Source: Anaerolineae bacterium
GTDB lineage: Bacteria; Chloroflexota; Anaerolineae; B4-G1
Assembly (NCBI GenBank): GCA_030612585.1
Contig: JAUWNP010000073.1
Location: 1 to 19,144 of the forward strand
Direction: 5' to 3'
Length of the DNA: 19,144 nucleotides
In this document: one piece after another, positions 1 to 7,113 of the stretch
How the letters are laid out: the number at the start of each line of letters is the position of its first letter
Numbering within the stretch: the first letter of the stretch is position 1
Position numbers and translations under genes: made by a program
The notes under the pieces: generated by a model
Told to the model about the DNA's origin: nothing
Database searches by the model: none
Seen by the model: the letters and a program-made list of their open reading frames with translations, nothing else

Positions 1-40
1 GCCTTTTGGGAACGGCGCAACTGCTGTTAGAGAGGACCCA

Positions 41-730
41 ATGAGCCCTCACGTCCGCAAAAATACCCTGGTGGATGGCGTCGCCCACGAACTCCGTCAG
101 ATGATTCTGACGGGAGAGATCCAGCCCGGAGAATTCCTGCCCACGCGAAAGGAGTTGGCCGCCCAATTCGGAGTGGGCCTCTCCACGGTTCACGAGGCGA
201 TCCAGGCCTTATCCGCGGTGGGGATGTTGGCGTCCCGCCCAGGGAAGGGCACCTGGGTGCGAGAAGATGTATTGGACACTCTGATCCATCCGGCTGCGGT
301 CCAGACCCGGCTGGGCGAGTTGAATGCCCGACAGGTCTATGAAGCCCGTTTTGTGATCGAGGTCGCCTTGACGGAGTTCGCTGCTGAGCGTGCAGCGCCT
401 GAGGACATCAAACGAATCTGGGATGCTGTGAAGGCTATGGAAGCAACGATTGCGGATGACGAGGCCTTCGTCAAGGCGGATTTAGAGTTTCACCTGGCGG
501 TGGCCAGAGCCGGTCATAACGAACTGCTGGAGCAATTTTATCACCTGTCGCGCAAATTGCTTTCAAAAGTTATCGCCGAGATGATCAAGTTGCCAAATGT
601 GAAGCAGGACAGCATCCGCCTTCAGAGAGCGATTGCCCAGGCTATTGAGCAACGTGAACCTGGCAAAGCGCGACAGACTGCCGTGGACCACATGGAGTAC
701 GTCGACCATTTGCTTGCTGCATGGGATTGA
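41..730 (+). CDS. GntR family (FadR subfamily, FCD domain) transcriptional regulator
   Basis: This 229-residue protein is probably a ligand-responsive repressor of the catabolic genes that follow. An N-terminal GntR winged helix covers about residues 8-74, with the typical PTRKELAAQFGVGLSTVHEAI helix-turn-helix (34-54) and the wing SRPGKGTWV (65-73). An all-helical FCD effector domain follows from about residue 95. Metal or ligand residues visible there are Glu101/Arg103, Asp147, His151 and His217. The position where FCD proteins usually carry another His, before Arg-Ala-Ile, appears to be Gln195, so the metal site may be altered. The ATG start has an AGAGAGGA Shine-Dalgarno just upstream. 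The gene lies 51 bp before mttB1 on the same strand, which suggests co-transcription and possible autoregulation. The family call is secure; the ligand is unknown. Confidence 0.93.
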   Translation: MSPHVRKNTLVDGVAHELRQMILTGEIQPGEFLPTRKELAAQFGVGLSTVHEAIQALSAVGMLASRPGKGTWVREDVLDTLIHPAAVQTRLGELNARQVYEARFVIEVALTEFAAERAAPEDIKRIWDAVKAMEATIADDEAFVKADLEFHLAVARAGHNELLEQFYHLSRKLLSKVIAEMIKLPNVKQDSIRLQRAIAQAIEQREPGKARQTAVDHMEYVDHLLAAWD

Positions 731-781
731 GTTATCAGAGAATTGCAGAAGCAGTCAAAAACATGAAAAGGGAGAATAACA

Positions 782-2227
782 ATGAAAACCGCAAATTTTG
801 TCGCTTTTCAATCCCCCCAGTTCTCTATCCTCTCCGACAGCCAACTCCAGAGACTTCATCTGGCTGCCCTGGAGGTGCTAAGACGCACGGGAATCCGATT
901 CCATCACCAGGAGGCATTGGACATGCTGAAGAAGGCCGGTGCGTTCATCTCCGATGGCAATCTCGTCAAGTTCCCCGCTCGATTGGTGGAAGAGGCAATC
1001 GCCTCCGTGCCGTGCCGGGTGATTATGTGCGACCGGGATGGGGAACCGGCAGTCCACCTGGAGGGCAATAAGGTTTATTTTGGCACCGGCTCCGATTGCC
1101 TCAATTTCCTGGACCCCGAAACGGGAGAGCACCGCAAGTTCACCCAGGTCGATCTGATCAACGCCTATCGTTTGTGCGATGCGCTGCCCAACATCCATTT
1201 CGTCATGTCCGTCGGCATCCCTTCCGATGCGGAGCCGGCTCTGATCTACGACGTGCAGATGGCCTTGATGTTGGAGCATACCACGAAGCCGATCGTTTTT
1301 GTGACTAACGACAAGGCCAGTTGCCAACGAGCCATTGACATGGCCGCAGCCGTGGCGGGTGGCTACGAGGCGTTGAGGGAACAGCAGCATATCCTGCTCT
1401 ACTCGGAGCCCAGTTCGCCGCTGCAGCAGTCGGAGACGGCTGTGGACAAGTTGCTACTCATGGCCGAATATGAACTACCGGTAGTCCACTCCCCAGGGCC
1501 GCAGATGGGCGCCCTCGCGCCCGTCACGATGGCTGGGGGACTGGTGATGTCGCTGGCCGAGATACTCAGCAGCGTGGTGGTGCACCAACTGAAGCAGCCC
1601 GGCGCGCCGTTCGTCTTTGGCGCAGGTATCCATCACATGGATATGAAATCCGCGCAAATCTGCTATGCATCGCCCGAGTTTCAGCTCACCAAGGCGGCCA
1701 TCGCCCAGTTGGGACGGTGGTACGGCATGCCCACGTGGGGATACGCTGGTTGCTCCGATGCCAAGGTCATGGACGAACAGGCTGCCGTCGAGGCTATGCT
1801 GTCTGTGATCATGGCCAAACTCAGCGGCGCCAACTTGATTCACGACGTCGGCTATATGGAAAGCGGTCTCACCACCTCCTTTGAGATGATCGTGTTGACC
1901 GACGAACTGGTGGCGATGACCGATAACCTCATCAAGGGCATTGAGGTCAGCGACGACACATTGCTGTTGGATGAACTGGATCAGGTTGGCCCGGGTGGTC
2001 ACTTCCTGGACACAAAGGAGACGCTGGAGCGCTTCCGCGATTTCTGGTATCCCAGTCTCCTGGACCGCAAGAGGCGGCCACAGTGGTTGGAAGCCGGTGC
2101 CACCACGTTGGGCCAGCGACTTACCGCCAGAGTCCTGGAAATCATCAAGGAGCACCAGACCAAGCCGTTGGATCAGGAAAAGAAGCAAAAGGTGCAGGCA
2201 ACCCGGGCCCAGGCAGCAAAAGAATGA
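782..2227 (+). CDS. MttB-family (trimethylamine/betaine:corrinoid) methyltransferase, copy 1
   Basis: A 481-residue protein of the MttB superfamily. Characterised members move a methyl group from a quaternary or tertiary amine to a cobalamin-binding corrinoid protein. Family blocks seen here are LLYSEPSSPL (205-214), GALAPVTMAGG (243-253), VVHQLKQPGAPFVFG (266-280), YAGCSDAKVMDEQA (321-334) and SGANLIHDVGY (348-358). The length matches non-pyrrolysine members such as glycine betaine MtgB and proline betaine MtpB. No in-frame TAG occurs and the stop is TGA, so this is not a pyrrolysine trimethylamine enzyme. The start has a good ribosome site (GGGAG) 7 bases upstream of ATG. It lies between the GntR regulator and a second mttB, with a 3-base gap to the latter. 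The substrate cannot be read from the sequence. Confidence 0.93.
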   Translation: MKTANFVAFQSPQFSILSDSQLQRLHLAALEVLRRTGIRFHHQEALDMLKKAGAFISDGNLVKFPARLVEEAIASVPCRVIMCDRDGEPAVHLEGNKVYFGTGSDCLNFLDPETGEHRKFTQVDLINAYRLCDALPNIHFVMSVGIPSDAEPALIYDVQMALMLEHTTKPIVFVTNDKASCQRAIDMAAAVAGGYEALREQQHILLYSEPSSPLQQSETAVDKLLLMAEYELPVVHSPGPQMGALAPVTMAGGLVMSLAEILSSVVVHQLKQPGAPFVFGAGIHHMDMKSAQICYASPEFQLTKAAIAQLGRWYGMPTWGYAGCSDAKVMDEQAAVEAMLSVIMAKLSGANLIHDVGYMESGLTTSFEMIVLTDELVAMTDNLIKGIEVSDDTLLLDELDQVGPGGHFLDTKETLERFRDFWYPSLLDRKRRPQWLEAGATTLGQRLTARVLEIIKEHQTKPLDQEKKQKVQATRAQAAKE

Positions 2228-2230
2228 ACA

Positions 2231-3739
2231 ATGAACAAGGGAATAATGAACTCTGGTCATGGATTGGCGGGAAGCGAGGGCAGAATAAAGCCAATCTTCC
2301 GTATACTGACCGGCGAGCAACGAGGCAAGATCGCTGCGGCTGTGTTCGATCTACTGGAGCGGGTCGGTGTCAAGCTGACCGAACCGGAGGCGCAGACGCT
2401 GCTGCATGGAGCCGGAGCGCGTATCAAGGGGGAGCGTGTCCACATCTCCGCGCACCTGGTCGAGGAGGCGATCAAGTCTGCACCACAGAGAATCTCGATC
2501 TACACGCGCGACGGCGAACGCTCCATGCAGTTGGAAGGGACCAGTGCATACTACGGCGCTCACACGGATGCTCCTGATGTGCTGGACCCCTTCACGCACG
2601 AGCGACGCCCGTGCCAGGAGGAAGACGTCCGCCGCAACGCTGTGCTCATAGATGCGCTGCCTAACATCAGTTACACGACCGCCTCCGGCCTGGTCGCCGA
2701 TCGCCCCGCCGAGATTGCCGATCGGGTCTCCCTGGCTCAATGCTTGATCAACTCGACCAAGCCGGTGCTGGCGATGCCCGTCACGCTCCAGGCGCTGGCC
2801 GACAGCCGAGAGATGGCAGCCCTGGCCGTCGGGGGCGATGTCCTGAGCTCGTCGAAGGGCGACGACGCGCTAAGGGCGCGGCCCGTCTTGATCGTCTACT
2901 CAGAGCCAGTCTCTCCCCTGATCCATCCCGACGAATCCTTGAGCAGGCTGCTCTACTGCGCCGAGCACGAGATTCCCCTGGTCTACTCCCCCTACGCGGC
3001 GATGGGCGGCACTGCGCCGATGAGCCAGGCGGCGATCGTCGCTCAGATGTGCGCCGAGTCCCTGAGCGGGCTGGTGGTCCATCAACTCAAGCGGCGAGGA
3101 GCCCCCTTTATCTTCGGTGGCATGCCCTCGGTCATGGACATGAAGACGACGATCTTCTCCTACGGCGCGCCGGAGTTCCAACTGGGCAACACGCTGATGG
3201 CCGAGATGGCCCATCACTTCGCGCTACCCAACTTTGGCACGGCGGGCACCAGCGACTCCCAGGCCTTTGATGGCCAGGCGGTGTTGGAGGCCACGTCGTC
3301 TTGTTTGATGGCCGCTCTATCCGGCGCCAACCTGATTCACGACGTCGGCCTGCTGGGCAATGCCACCGTGGTCATGCCGGAGATGATCGTGGCGACGAAC
3401 GAGATCATCGGCATGCTTCACCGTCTGCTCTGCGAAGTGCCGGTCAACGACGAGACACTGGCGCTCGACGTCATCAGTGCCGTCGGGCCGGGCGGCGAGT
3501 TTATCACGCATGCGCACACACTGCGCCACTTTCGCGACGTCTGGTATCCGGAGTTGCTCTACCGGGGCGGCGCGGAGGCGTGGGAGACGTCTGAACAATG
3601 GACGTTTGAGCAGCGGGTGAACGCGAAGACCCGTGAATTGATCGAGGAGCATCAGCCAGTGCCCTTGCCAGATGACGTGGCTGAGAGCATCGAGGGGATC
3701 GTCGCGCGGGTGGAGGCGGCGCTCTTCCCCCTCTCCTGA
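2231..3739 (+). CDS. MttB-family methyltransferase, copy 2 (divergent paralogue)
   Basis: A second MttB-superfamily protein, 502 residues, probably translationally coupled to copy 1 because only 3 bases separate stop and start. Shared blocks are IVYSEPVSPL (221-230), GGTAPMSQAA (259-268), VVHQLKRRGAPFIFGG (282-297), GTAGTSDSQAFDGQA (336-350) and SGANLIHDVGL. The central AGCSDAK of copy 1 is AGTSDSQ here, so the two probably differ in substrate or role. There is no in-frame TAG and the stop is TGA. Compared with copy 1 there are about 8 extra residues near 203-211, which coincide with a short repeat (see repeat at 2842). The ATG at 2246 (residue 6) has the better Shine-Dalgarno (AAGGG) and may be the true start. 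The last codons and the stop lie inside a palindromic repeat. Confidence 0.92.
   Translation: MNKGIMNSGHGLAGSEGRIKPIFRILTGEQRGKIAAAVFDLLERVGVKLTEPEAQTLLHGAGARIKGERVHISAHLVEEAIKSAPQRISIYTRDGERSMQLEGTSAYYGAHTDAPDVLDPFTHERRPCQEEDVRRNAVLIDALPNISYTTASGLVADRPAEIADRVSLAQCLINSTKPVLAMPVTLQALADSREMAALAVGGDVLSSSKGDDALRARPVLIVYSEPVSPLIHPDESLSRLLYCAEHEIPLVYSPYAAMGGTAPMSQAAIVAQMCAESLSGLVVHQLKRRGAPFIFGGMPSVMDMKTTIFSYGAPEFQLGNTLMAEMAHHFALPNFGTAGTSDSQAFDGQAVLEATSSCLMAALSGANLIHDVGLLGNATVVMPEMIVATNEIIGMLHRLLCEVPVNDETLALDVISAVGPGGEFITHAHTLRHFRDVWYPELLYRGGAEAWETSEQWTFEQRVNAKTRELIEEHQPVPLPDDVAESIEGIVARVEAALFPLS
2842..2859. repeat. short dispersed-type repeat inside mttB2
   Basis: CCTGAGCTCGTCGAAGGG differs by one base from a short sequence (CCTGAGCTTGTCGAAGGG) that I recall as widely dispersed in bacterial genomes and that often yields PELVEG in spurious translations. 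Here it is read in the mttB2 frame as part of VLSSSKG, in a segment about 8 residues longer than in the adjacent paralogue. That the repeat is dispersed in this genome is inference, since only one copy is in the window. Confidence 0.55.
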
Positions 3740-3770
3740 GATCGGGAGAGGGGGTCAGGGGGTGAGGGCG
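3727..3770. repeat. palindromic element over the mttB2 stop codon
   Basis: A perfect 10-bp inverted repeat (CCCCCTCTCC at 3727-3736, GGAGAGGGGG at 3745-3754) encloses an 8-base loop that holds the TGA stop of mttB2. A G-rich tail, GTCAGGGGGTGAGGG, runs on to about 3768. No T-run follows, so it is not a classical intrinsic terminator. It resembles dispersed REP-like elements known in many bacterial genomes. As RNA it could attenuate or stabilise the transcript between mttB2 and the racemase gene. Confidence 0.7.
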
Positions 3771-3779
3771 AAACATCTT

Positions 3780-3787
3780 GGAGGAGG
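3780..3787 (+). promoter_or_regulatory. ribosome binding site deciding the racemase start
   Basis: GGAGGAGG sits 5 bases before the GTG at 3793. A longer frame opens with TTG at 3778, but that would translate the ribosome site itself as Glu-Glu-Ala, so GTG 3793 is the better start. Confidence 0.8.
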
Positions 3788-3792
3788 CCGTA

Positions 3793-4818
3793 GTGAGGTT
3801 CTCAAAACTGATCTCGACGATAGATTCCCACACTGCCGGTGAGTGCACCCGCTTGGTGACGAGTGGCCTGCCGCCTATCCTCGGGCAGACGATGGCCGAG
3901 AGGTTGGCCTACGCCGAGGAGCGTCTGCCCTGGGTGCCGGGCTTTCTGCTGCTGGAGCCGCGCGGCCACAAGGACATGTTCGGCGCAATTTTGACGCCGC
4001 CCTGCTCTGCCGAAGCCGATGTCGGCGTACTGTTTATGGACAACCAGGGCTACGAGCCTATGTGCGGGCACGCAGTCATCGGCGTGGCGAGCACCGTGCT
4101 GGAAACAGGGATGTTTGAGATGGCCGAGCCGGAGACGCTGGTGACACTCGACACGCCTTCCGGCCTCGTCCAGGCCTGCGCGCAGGTTGGAGATGGGCGT
4201 GTCGCGTCGGTCTCCTTCGAGAACGTGCCCGCCTTCGTCTACCGCTCAAATATCGTCCTCCAAGTGCCGGAGGTGGGCAACGTCACAGTGGACGTGATCT
4301 TTGGCGGCCTCTTCTTCGTCTTCGTCAACGCCCGTCAACTGGAGATCGAACTGATCCCGGCGAACGCCACGCGGCTGGCTGATCTGGGCATGCGTGTCCT
4401 GGCGACGGTCAATGAGCAGGTCTCAGTCCGCCATCCTGAACTGCCTCACATTGATAGAATCATTGACCTGAGGTTCTACGTGGAGCCGGGCAGCGAGGGC
4501 GCGGACAGCCGCAACGTGGTGATCCTGGGCGACCACATGGTGGACCGCTCGCCGTGCGGCACCGGCACCTCGGCCGAGACGGCGTTGCGATACACACGGG
4601 GTCAACTGAAGGTGGGCGAGTCGTTTGTGACCGAGAGCATCATCGGCACGCGTTTCACGGGGCAGGTAGTGACCGAGACGCAGATCAGCAGCGGCTCCGA
4701 GGCTTTCCCCGCCGTGATACCCAGGATCACGGGAAGCGCGTATGTCACCGGATTCCATCGGTTCGTGCTGGATGCCGAGGATCCATTCCCCCAGGGATTC
4801 CGGCTGACGGATTCGTAA
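3793..4818 (+). CDS. proline racemase / hydroxyproline epimerase family protein
   Basis: A 341-residue member of the proline racemase superfamily, cofactor-independent enzymes that invert the alpha carbon of proline or hydroxyproline using two cysteines. The N-terminal IDSHTAGE motif is at residues 10-17. The first catalytic block is MCGHAVIG with Cys91, and the second is DRSPCGTGTSA with Cys255. Keeping both cysteines favours a racemase or 2-epimerase over the trans-3-hydroxyproline dehydratase subgroup, which has Thr at the second site. Length is normal for the family. The GTG start is preferred because of the perfectly spaced GGAGGAGG. It sits 53 bp after mttB2 and 28 bp before an aminotransferase on the same strand, so it is probably part of one operon. 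Whether the substrate is proline, 4-hydroxyproline or an N-methylated form is not decided by what I can see. Confidence 0.92.
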   Translation: MRFSKLISTIDSHTAGECTRLVTSGLPPILGQTMAERLAYAEERLPWVPGFLLLEPRGHKDMFGAILTPPCSAEADVGVLFMDNQGYEPMCGHAVIGVASTVLETGMFEMAEPETLVTLDTPSGLVQACAQVGDGRVASVSFENVPAFVYRSNIVLQVPEVGNVTVDVIFGGLFFVFVNARQLEIELIPANATRLADLGMRVLATVNEQVSVRHPELPHIDRIIDLRFYVEPGSEGADSRNVVILGDHMVDRSPCGTGTSAETALRYTRGQLKVGESFVTESIIGTRFTGQVVTETQISSGSEAFPAVIPRITGSAYVTGFHRFVLDAEDPFPQGFRLTDS

Positions 4819-4846
4819 CCACATCTTGAAAGTCACAGGAGAAGCG

Positions 4847-6037
4847 ATGAACGAAACTGCAACGCCCTTCGCCGAACGTGTCAATCACCTGGCCCCGGAG
4901 GGCGCCTACCAGATGCTGGCCCAGGCCCAGGCTCTGGAGGCCGCCGGCCGCGAGATCATCCACCTGGAGATCGGGCAGCCAGACGTGCCCACCTTCGATA
5001 ACGTGGCCCAGGCTGGCGTCCAGGCTATCCAGGATGGTCGCACCCGCTACAACCCGCCGCCCGGCGTTGATGCGCTGCGCGAGGCCATCGCCGAGGACGC
5101 CGGACGACGCCGAGGCATCGAGGTGCAGCCATCTCAGGTGATCGTCGGTCCCGGCGCCAAGCCGCTGCTGTTTTTCCCCACGCTTGCGCTCGTTCGCCCA
5201 GGCGACGAGGTGATCTATCCCGACCCTGGCTTTCCCACCTACGCCGCGATGATCGGCGTGGCCGGCGGCGTCCCGATGCCCGTCCCCCTGCGCGAAGAAG
5301 AGGATTTCGCCTTCGATCTGGCGGCTTTCGACCGGCTGGTGAGCGACCGCACCCGCCTGATCATCCTCAATTCCCCCGGCAACCCCACCGGCGGCGTGCT
5401 CCCGATGCCCGTGCTTGAGCACATCGCCGCAGCGGCACAGCGACACGACATCTGGGTGAACTCAGATGAAATCTACATCCGGCTCACGTTCGACGGCGCG
5501 TCAGCACCCAGCATTGCCAGCCTGCCCGGCATGCGTGAACGCACCGTGATCTGCGACGGCTTCTCGAAGGCGTACGCGATGACCGGCTGGCGGCTGGGCT
5601 TCGGGATCATGCCGGAGGCGCTCGCCGAACGGGTTGCCTTGCTGCTGACCCACTCGATTGGCTGCACCGCCACGTTCACTCAGTACGCGGGCCTGGAGGC
5701 GCTGACCGGGCCTCAGACACAGGTCGAGGCGGTCGTGACCGAGTACCAGCGGCGGCGAGATGTGCTCGTGGCCGGCCTGAACGCGATCCCCGGCGTCCAG
5801 TGTCGCGTGCCGCAGGGAGCGTTCTATGTGTTCCCCAACGTGTCCGCGTTTGGCCGCACATCCAACTGGCTGGCCGAGTACCTGCTCGAGGAGGCCGGCG
5901 TAGCGGTGCTGCCCGGAAGCGCCTTCGGCGACGGCGGCGAGGGCTACCTGCGGCTGTGCTTTGCCAACTCGATGCAGAACATCCAGATCGCGCTGGAGCG
6001 GCTCTCCGCCGCACTCGCCGATCTCGGCACAGCATGA
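4847..6037 (+). CDS. PLP-dependent aminotransferase, class I/II (fold type I)
   Basis: A 396-residue aminotransferase of the aspartate aminotransferase-like fold I group. Visible features are YNPPPGVDALREAI near residue 68, NSPGNPTGG with the cofactor-binding Asn179 (175-183), SDEIY with Asp207 that contacts the pyridine nitrogen, and DGFSKAYAMTGWRLGF with the Schiff-base Lys241 and the phosphate-contacting Arg249. The ATG at 4847 is chosen because AGGAG lies 5 bases upstream; a TTG 21 bases earlier is in frame but has no ribosome site. It is the last gene of the putative methylated-amine operon. It cannot act directly on proline, a secondary amine, so it would work on a primary amine made later or on an unrelated amino acid. 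Amino-donor specificity cannot be read. Confidence 0.93.
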   Translation: MNETATPFAERVNHLAPEGAYQMLAQAQALEAAGREIIHLEIGQPDVPTFDNVAQAGVQAIQDGRTRYNPPPGVDALREAIAEDAGRRRGIEVQPSQVIVGPGAKPLLFFPTLALVRPGDEVIYPDPGFPTYAAMIGVAGGVPMPVPLREEEDFAFDLAAFDRLVSDRTRLIILNSPGNPTGGVLPMPVLEHIAAAAQRHDIWVNSDEIYIRLTFDGASAPSIASLPGMRERTVICDGFSKAYAMTGWRLGFGIMPEALAERVALLLTHSIGCTATFTQYAGLEALTGPQTQVEAVVTEYQRRRDVLVAGLNAIPGVQCRVPQGAFYVFPNVSAFGRTSNWLAEYLLEEAGVAVLPGSAFGDGGEGYLRLCFANSMQNIQIALERLSAALADLGTA

Positions 6038-6061
6038 AATATCCGGCTAGCGGGGGATTTC

Positions 6062-6093
6062 AAAAAAGGCCGCGCCCATCGGTGAGCGCGGCC
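6062..6093 (-). terminator. intrinsic terminator of ricT
   Basis: On the minus strand a perfect 8-bp GC stem (GGCCGCGC/GCGCGGCC, arms 6086-6093 and 6068-6075, 10-base loop) is followed at once by TTTTTT. It lies about 30 bases after the ricT stop. In the plus direction the hairpin is not followed by a T-run, so it serves mainly the minus-strand gene. Confidence 0.88.
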
Positions 6094-6124
6094 ACGAGTC
6101 TTGATCTCTCCCACTTGCTGGATG

Positions 6125-6922
6125 CTATGTCGAAATCGGCTCCACCTCTTCAACTGGCACCTCCAGTCGCCGGTCTTCGACCTGGACAATGACGATCCCC
6201 TTCAACGGCAGCAGGCCCACCACCTTCCCCTCGCCGTGAGCCGTTCGCACGCGCTTCTTGCGCCGGGGCATCATCTTACACGCTTCCTCGTACTGTTCAT
6301 GCTCGTAGACCAGGCAGCAACGCAACCGCCCACACATTCCCGTGATCTCCGAGGGGTTGAGCGATACTCCCTGCATCTTGGCCATTTTGATGGAGACAGG
6401 ACTGAACTCAGCAAGGAAGCGGGAACAACAGCGCGACTCGCCACAAGCGCCGTAGCCGCCCATCAGTTTCGCCTGGTCCCGCGGGCCGATTCGCCGCAGG
6501 TCAACGCGGACGGACAGCGTGCGCTGCAGCCGCTGCCGTAACTTGTCGAGGTTCACCTTCTTCTCCTCGCTCGCGTACAGCAGCGTCAGTCGCTGGCCGT
6601 CAAAGGTGTATTCGGCGGTGACGATCTTGACGGGTAGGCCCAACTGCGTCGCTGCCTCGCGAGCGGCGACTAGCGTTTCTGCCTCCTTTTGCTGCCACTG
6701 CTGGCGCAGTGCCAGGTCGCGGCCGGTGGCCCGCCGCCGTACTGGTTTGAGACCTTCATTATCCTCGCCCTCGTGCAGAGGCCGCACGCTGACCACCTCT
6801 CCCAACTGCTGGCCACGTGCCGTCTCGACGAGGACAAAGTCGCCTGGTCGCAGACCCTGGTGGTCGCTGGCGTCGAAGTGGTAGGCCCTGCCTCTAGGTT
6901 GAAAGCGCACACTTGCAATCAT
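6125..6922 (-). CDS. ricT: PSP1-domain protein, RicT (YaaT) family
   Basis: A 265-residue protein of the PSP1 C-terminal domain family. In Bacillus subtilis RicT (YaaT) forms the RicA-RicF-RicT complex, which binds iron-sulfur clusters and assists RNase Y in mRNA maturation; it also affects sporulation and competence. The conserved cysteines are present in two clusters: GACGESRCC (Cys160, 165, 166) and GMCGRLRCC (Cys197, 202, 203), plus Cys215. The N-terminal beta-rich part (1-60) with GLRPGDFVLVETARGQQLGEV is typical. No RicA or RicF partner is in the window, so the full complex cannot be assumed. The gene has its own promoter (6963-6991) and an intrinsic terminator, so it is a single-gene transcript. 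The GAGG upstream of ATG is 11 bases away, slightly long. Confidence 0.92.
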   Translation of the reverse strand: MIASVRFQPRGRAYHFDASDHQGLRPGDFVLVETARGQQLGEVVSVRPLHEGEDNEGLKPVRRRATGRDLALRQQWQQKEAETLVAAREAATQLGLPVKIVTAEYTFDGQRLTLLYASEEKKVNLDKLRQRLQRTLSVRVDLRRIGPRDQAKLMGGYGACGESRCCSRFLAEFSPVSIKMAKMQGVSLNPSEITGMCGRLRCCLVYEHEQYEEACKMMPRRKKRVRTAHGEGKVVGLLPLKGIVIVQVEDRRLEVPVEEVEPIST

Positions 6923-6962
6923 TTGACTGTTATCCTCGGTTCGAACATCTGGCTGAAGAGTT

Positions 6963-6991
6963 ATTCTACACTGCTTTTAGAAATCAGGCAA
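6963..6991 (-). promoter_or_regulatory. sigma-70-type promoter of ricT
   Basis: On the minus strand TTGCCT (6986-6991) and TAGAAT (6963-6968) are separated by exactly 17 bases, about 40 bases before the ricT ATG. It is a good match to the housekeeping consensus and is read from sequence only. Confidence 0.65.
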
Positions 6992-7018
6992 CTTCCGCGC
7001 CAGGCATAATCTAAAAGC
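6973..7018. repeat. 9-bp inverted repeat around the ricT promoter
   Basis: GCTTTTAGA (6973-6981) and TCTAAAAGC (7010-7018) are perfect reverse complements separated by 28 bases. One arm lies in the ricT promoter spacer and the other upstream of its -35 box. This could be a two-site operator or chance in an AT-rich gap. Confidence 0.5.
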
Positions 7019-7040
7019 AAACCCTCGAATTATTATGATG

Positions 7041-7057
7041 ATAGTTTGACAAACTAT
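7041..7057. promoter_or_regulatory. candidate operator palindrome at regulator/radical SAM promoter
   Basis: ATAGTTTGACAAACTAT is a perfect 8-bp inverted repeat with one central base. It overlaps the whole -35 box (TTGACA, 7046-7051) of the promoter reading into the winged-helix regulator. A dimer bound here would block RNA polymerase, so autorepression by the downstream regulator is the simplest reading. Confidence 0.75.
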
Positions 7058-7074
7058 GGGGGCCATGCTAGAAT
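7046..7074 (+). promoter_or_regulatory. strong sigma-70-type promoter for the regulator/radical SAM unit
   Basis: TTGACA (7046-7051) and TAGAAT (7069-7074) are spaced by 17 bases, close to the ideal consensus. Transcription should start near 7081, inside or just after a GTGTACAC palindrome (7075-7082). This places the first usable start codon at the ATG at 7114 and excludes a GTG at 7075. Confidence 0.82.
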
Positions 7075-7113
7075 GTGTACACTATTCACAGATATCTGGA
7101 AGGAAGCGGAACC

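Noticed and set aside
1475..2320. Open minus-strand frame of 281 codons over mttB1
   Set aside because: Antisense to a well-conserved MttB-family gene, no ribosome site and low-complexity Leu/Gln/His content.
782..3739. Pyrrolysine-containing trimethylamine methyltransferase
   Set aside because: Neither mttB copy has an in-frame TAG, and both end in TGA, so there is no sign of amber decoding.
3727..3754. Intrinsic terminator after mttB2
   Set aside because: The stem is strong but is followed by a G-rich tail rather than a T-run, and the racemase gene follows closely on the same strand.
3778..3792. TTG start for the racemase gene
   Set aside because: It would place the GGAGGAGG ribosome site within the coding sequence; GTG 3793 is correctly spaced from that site.
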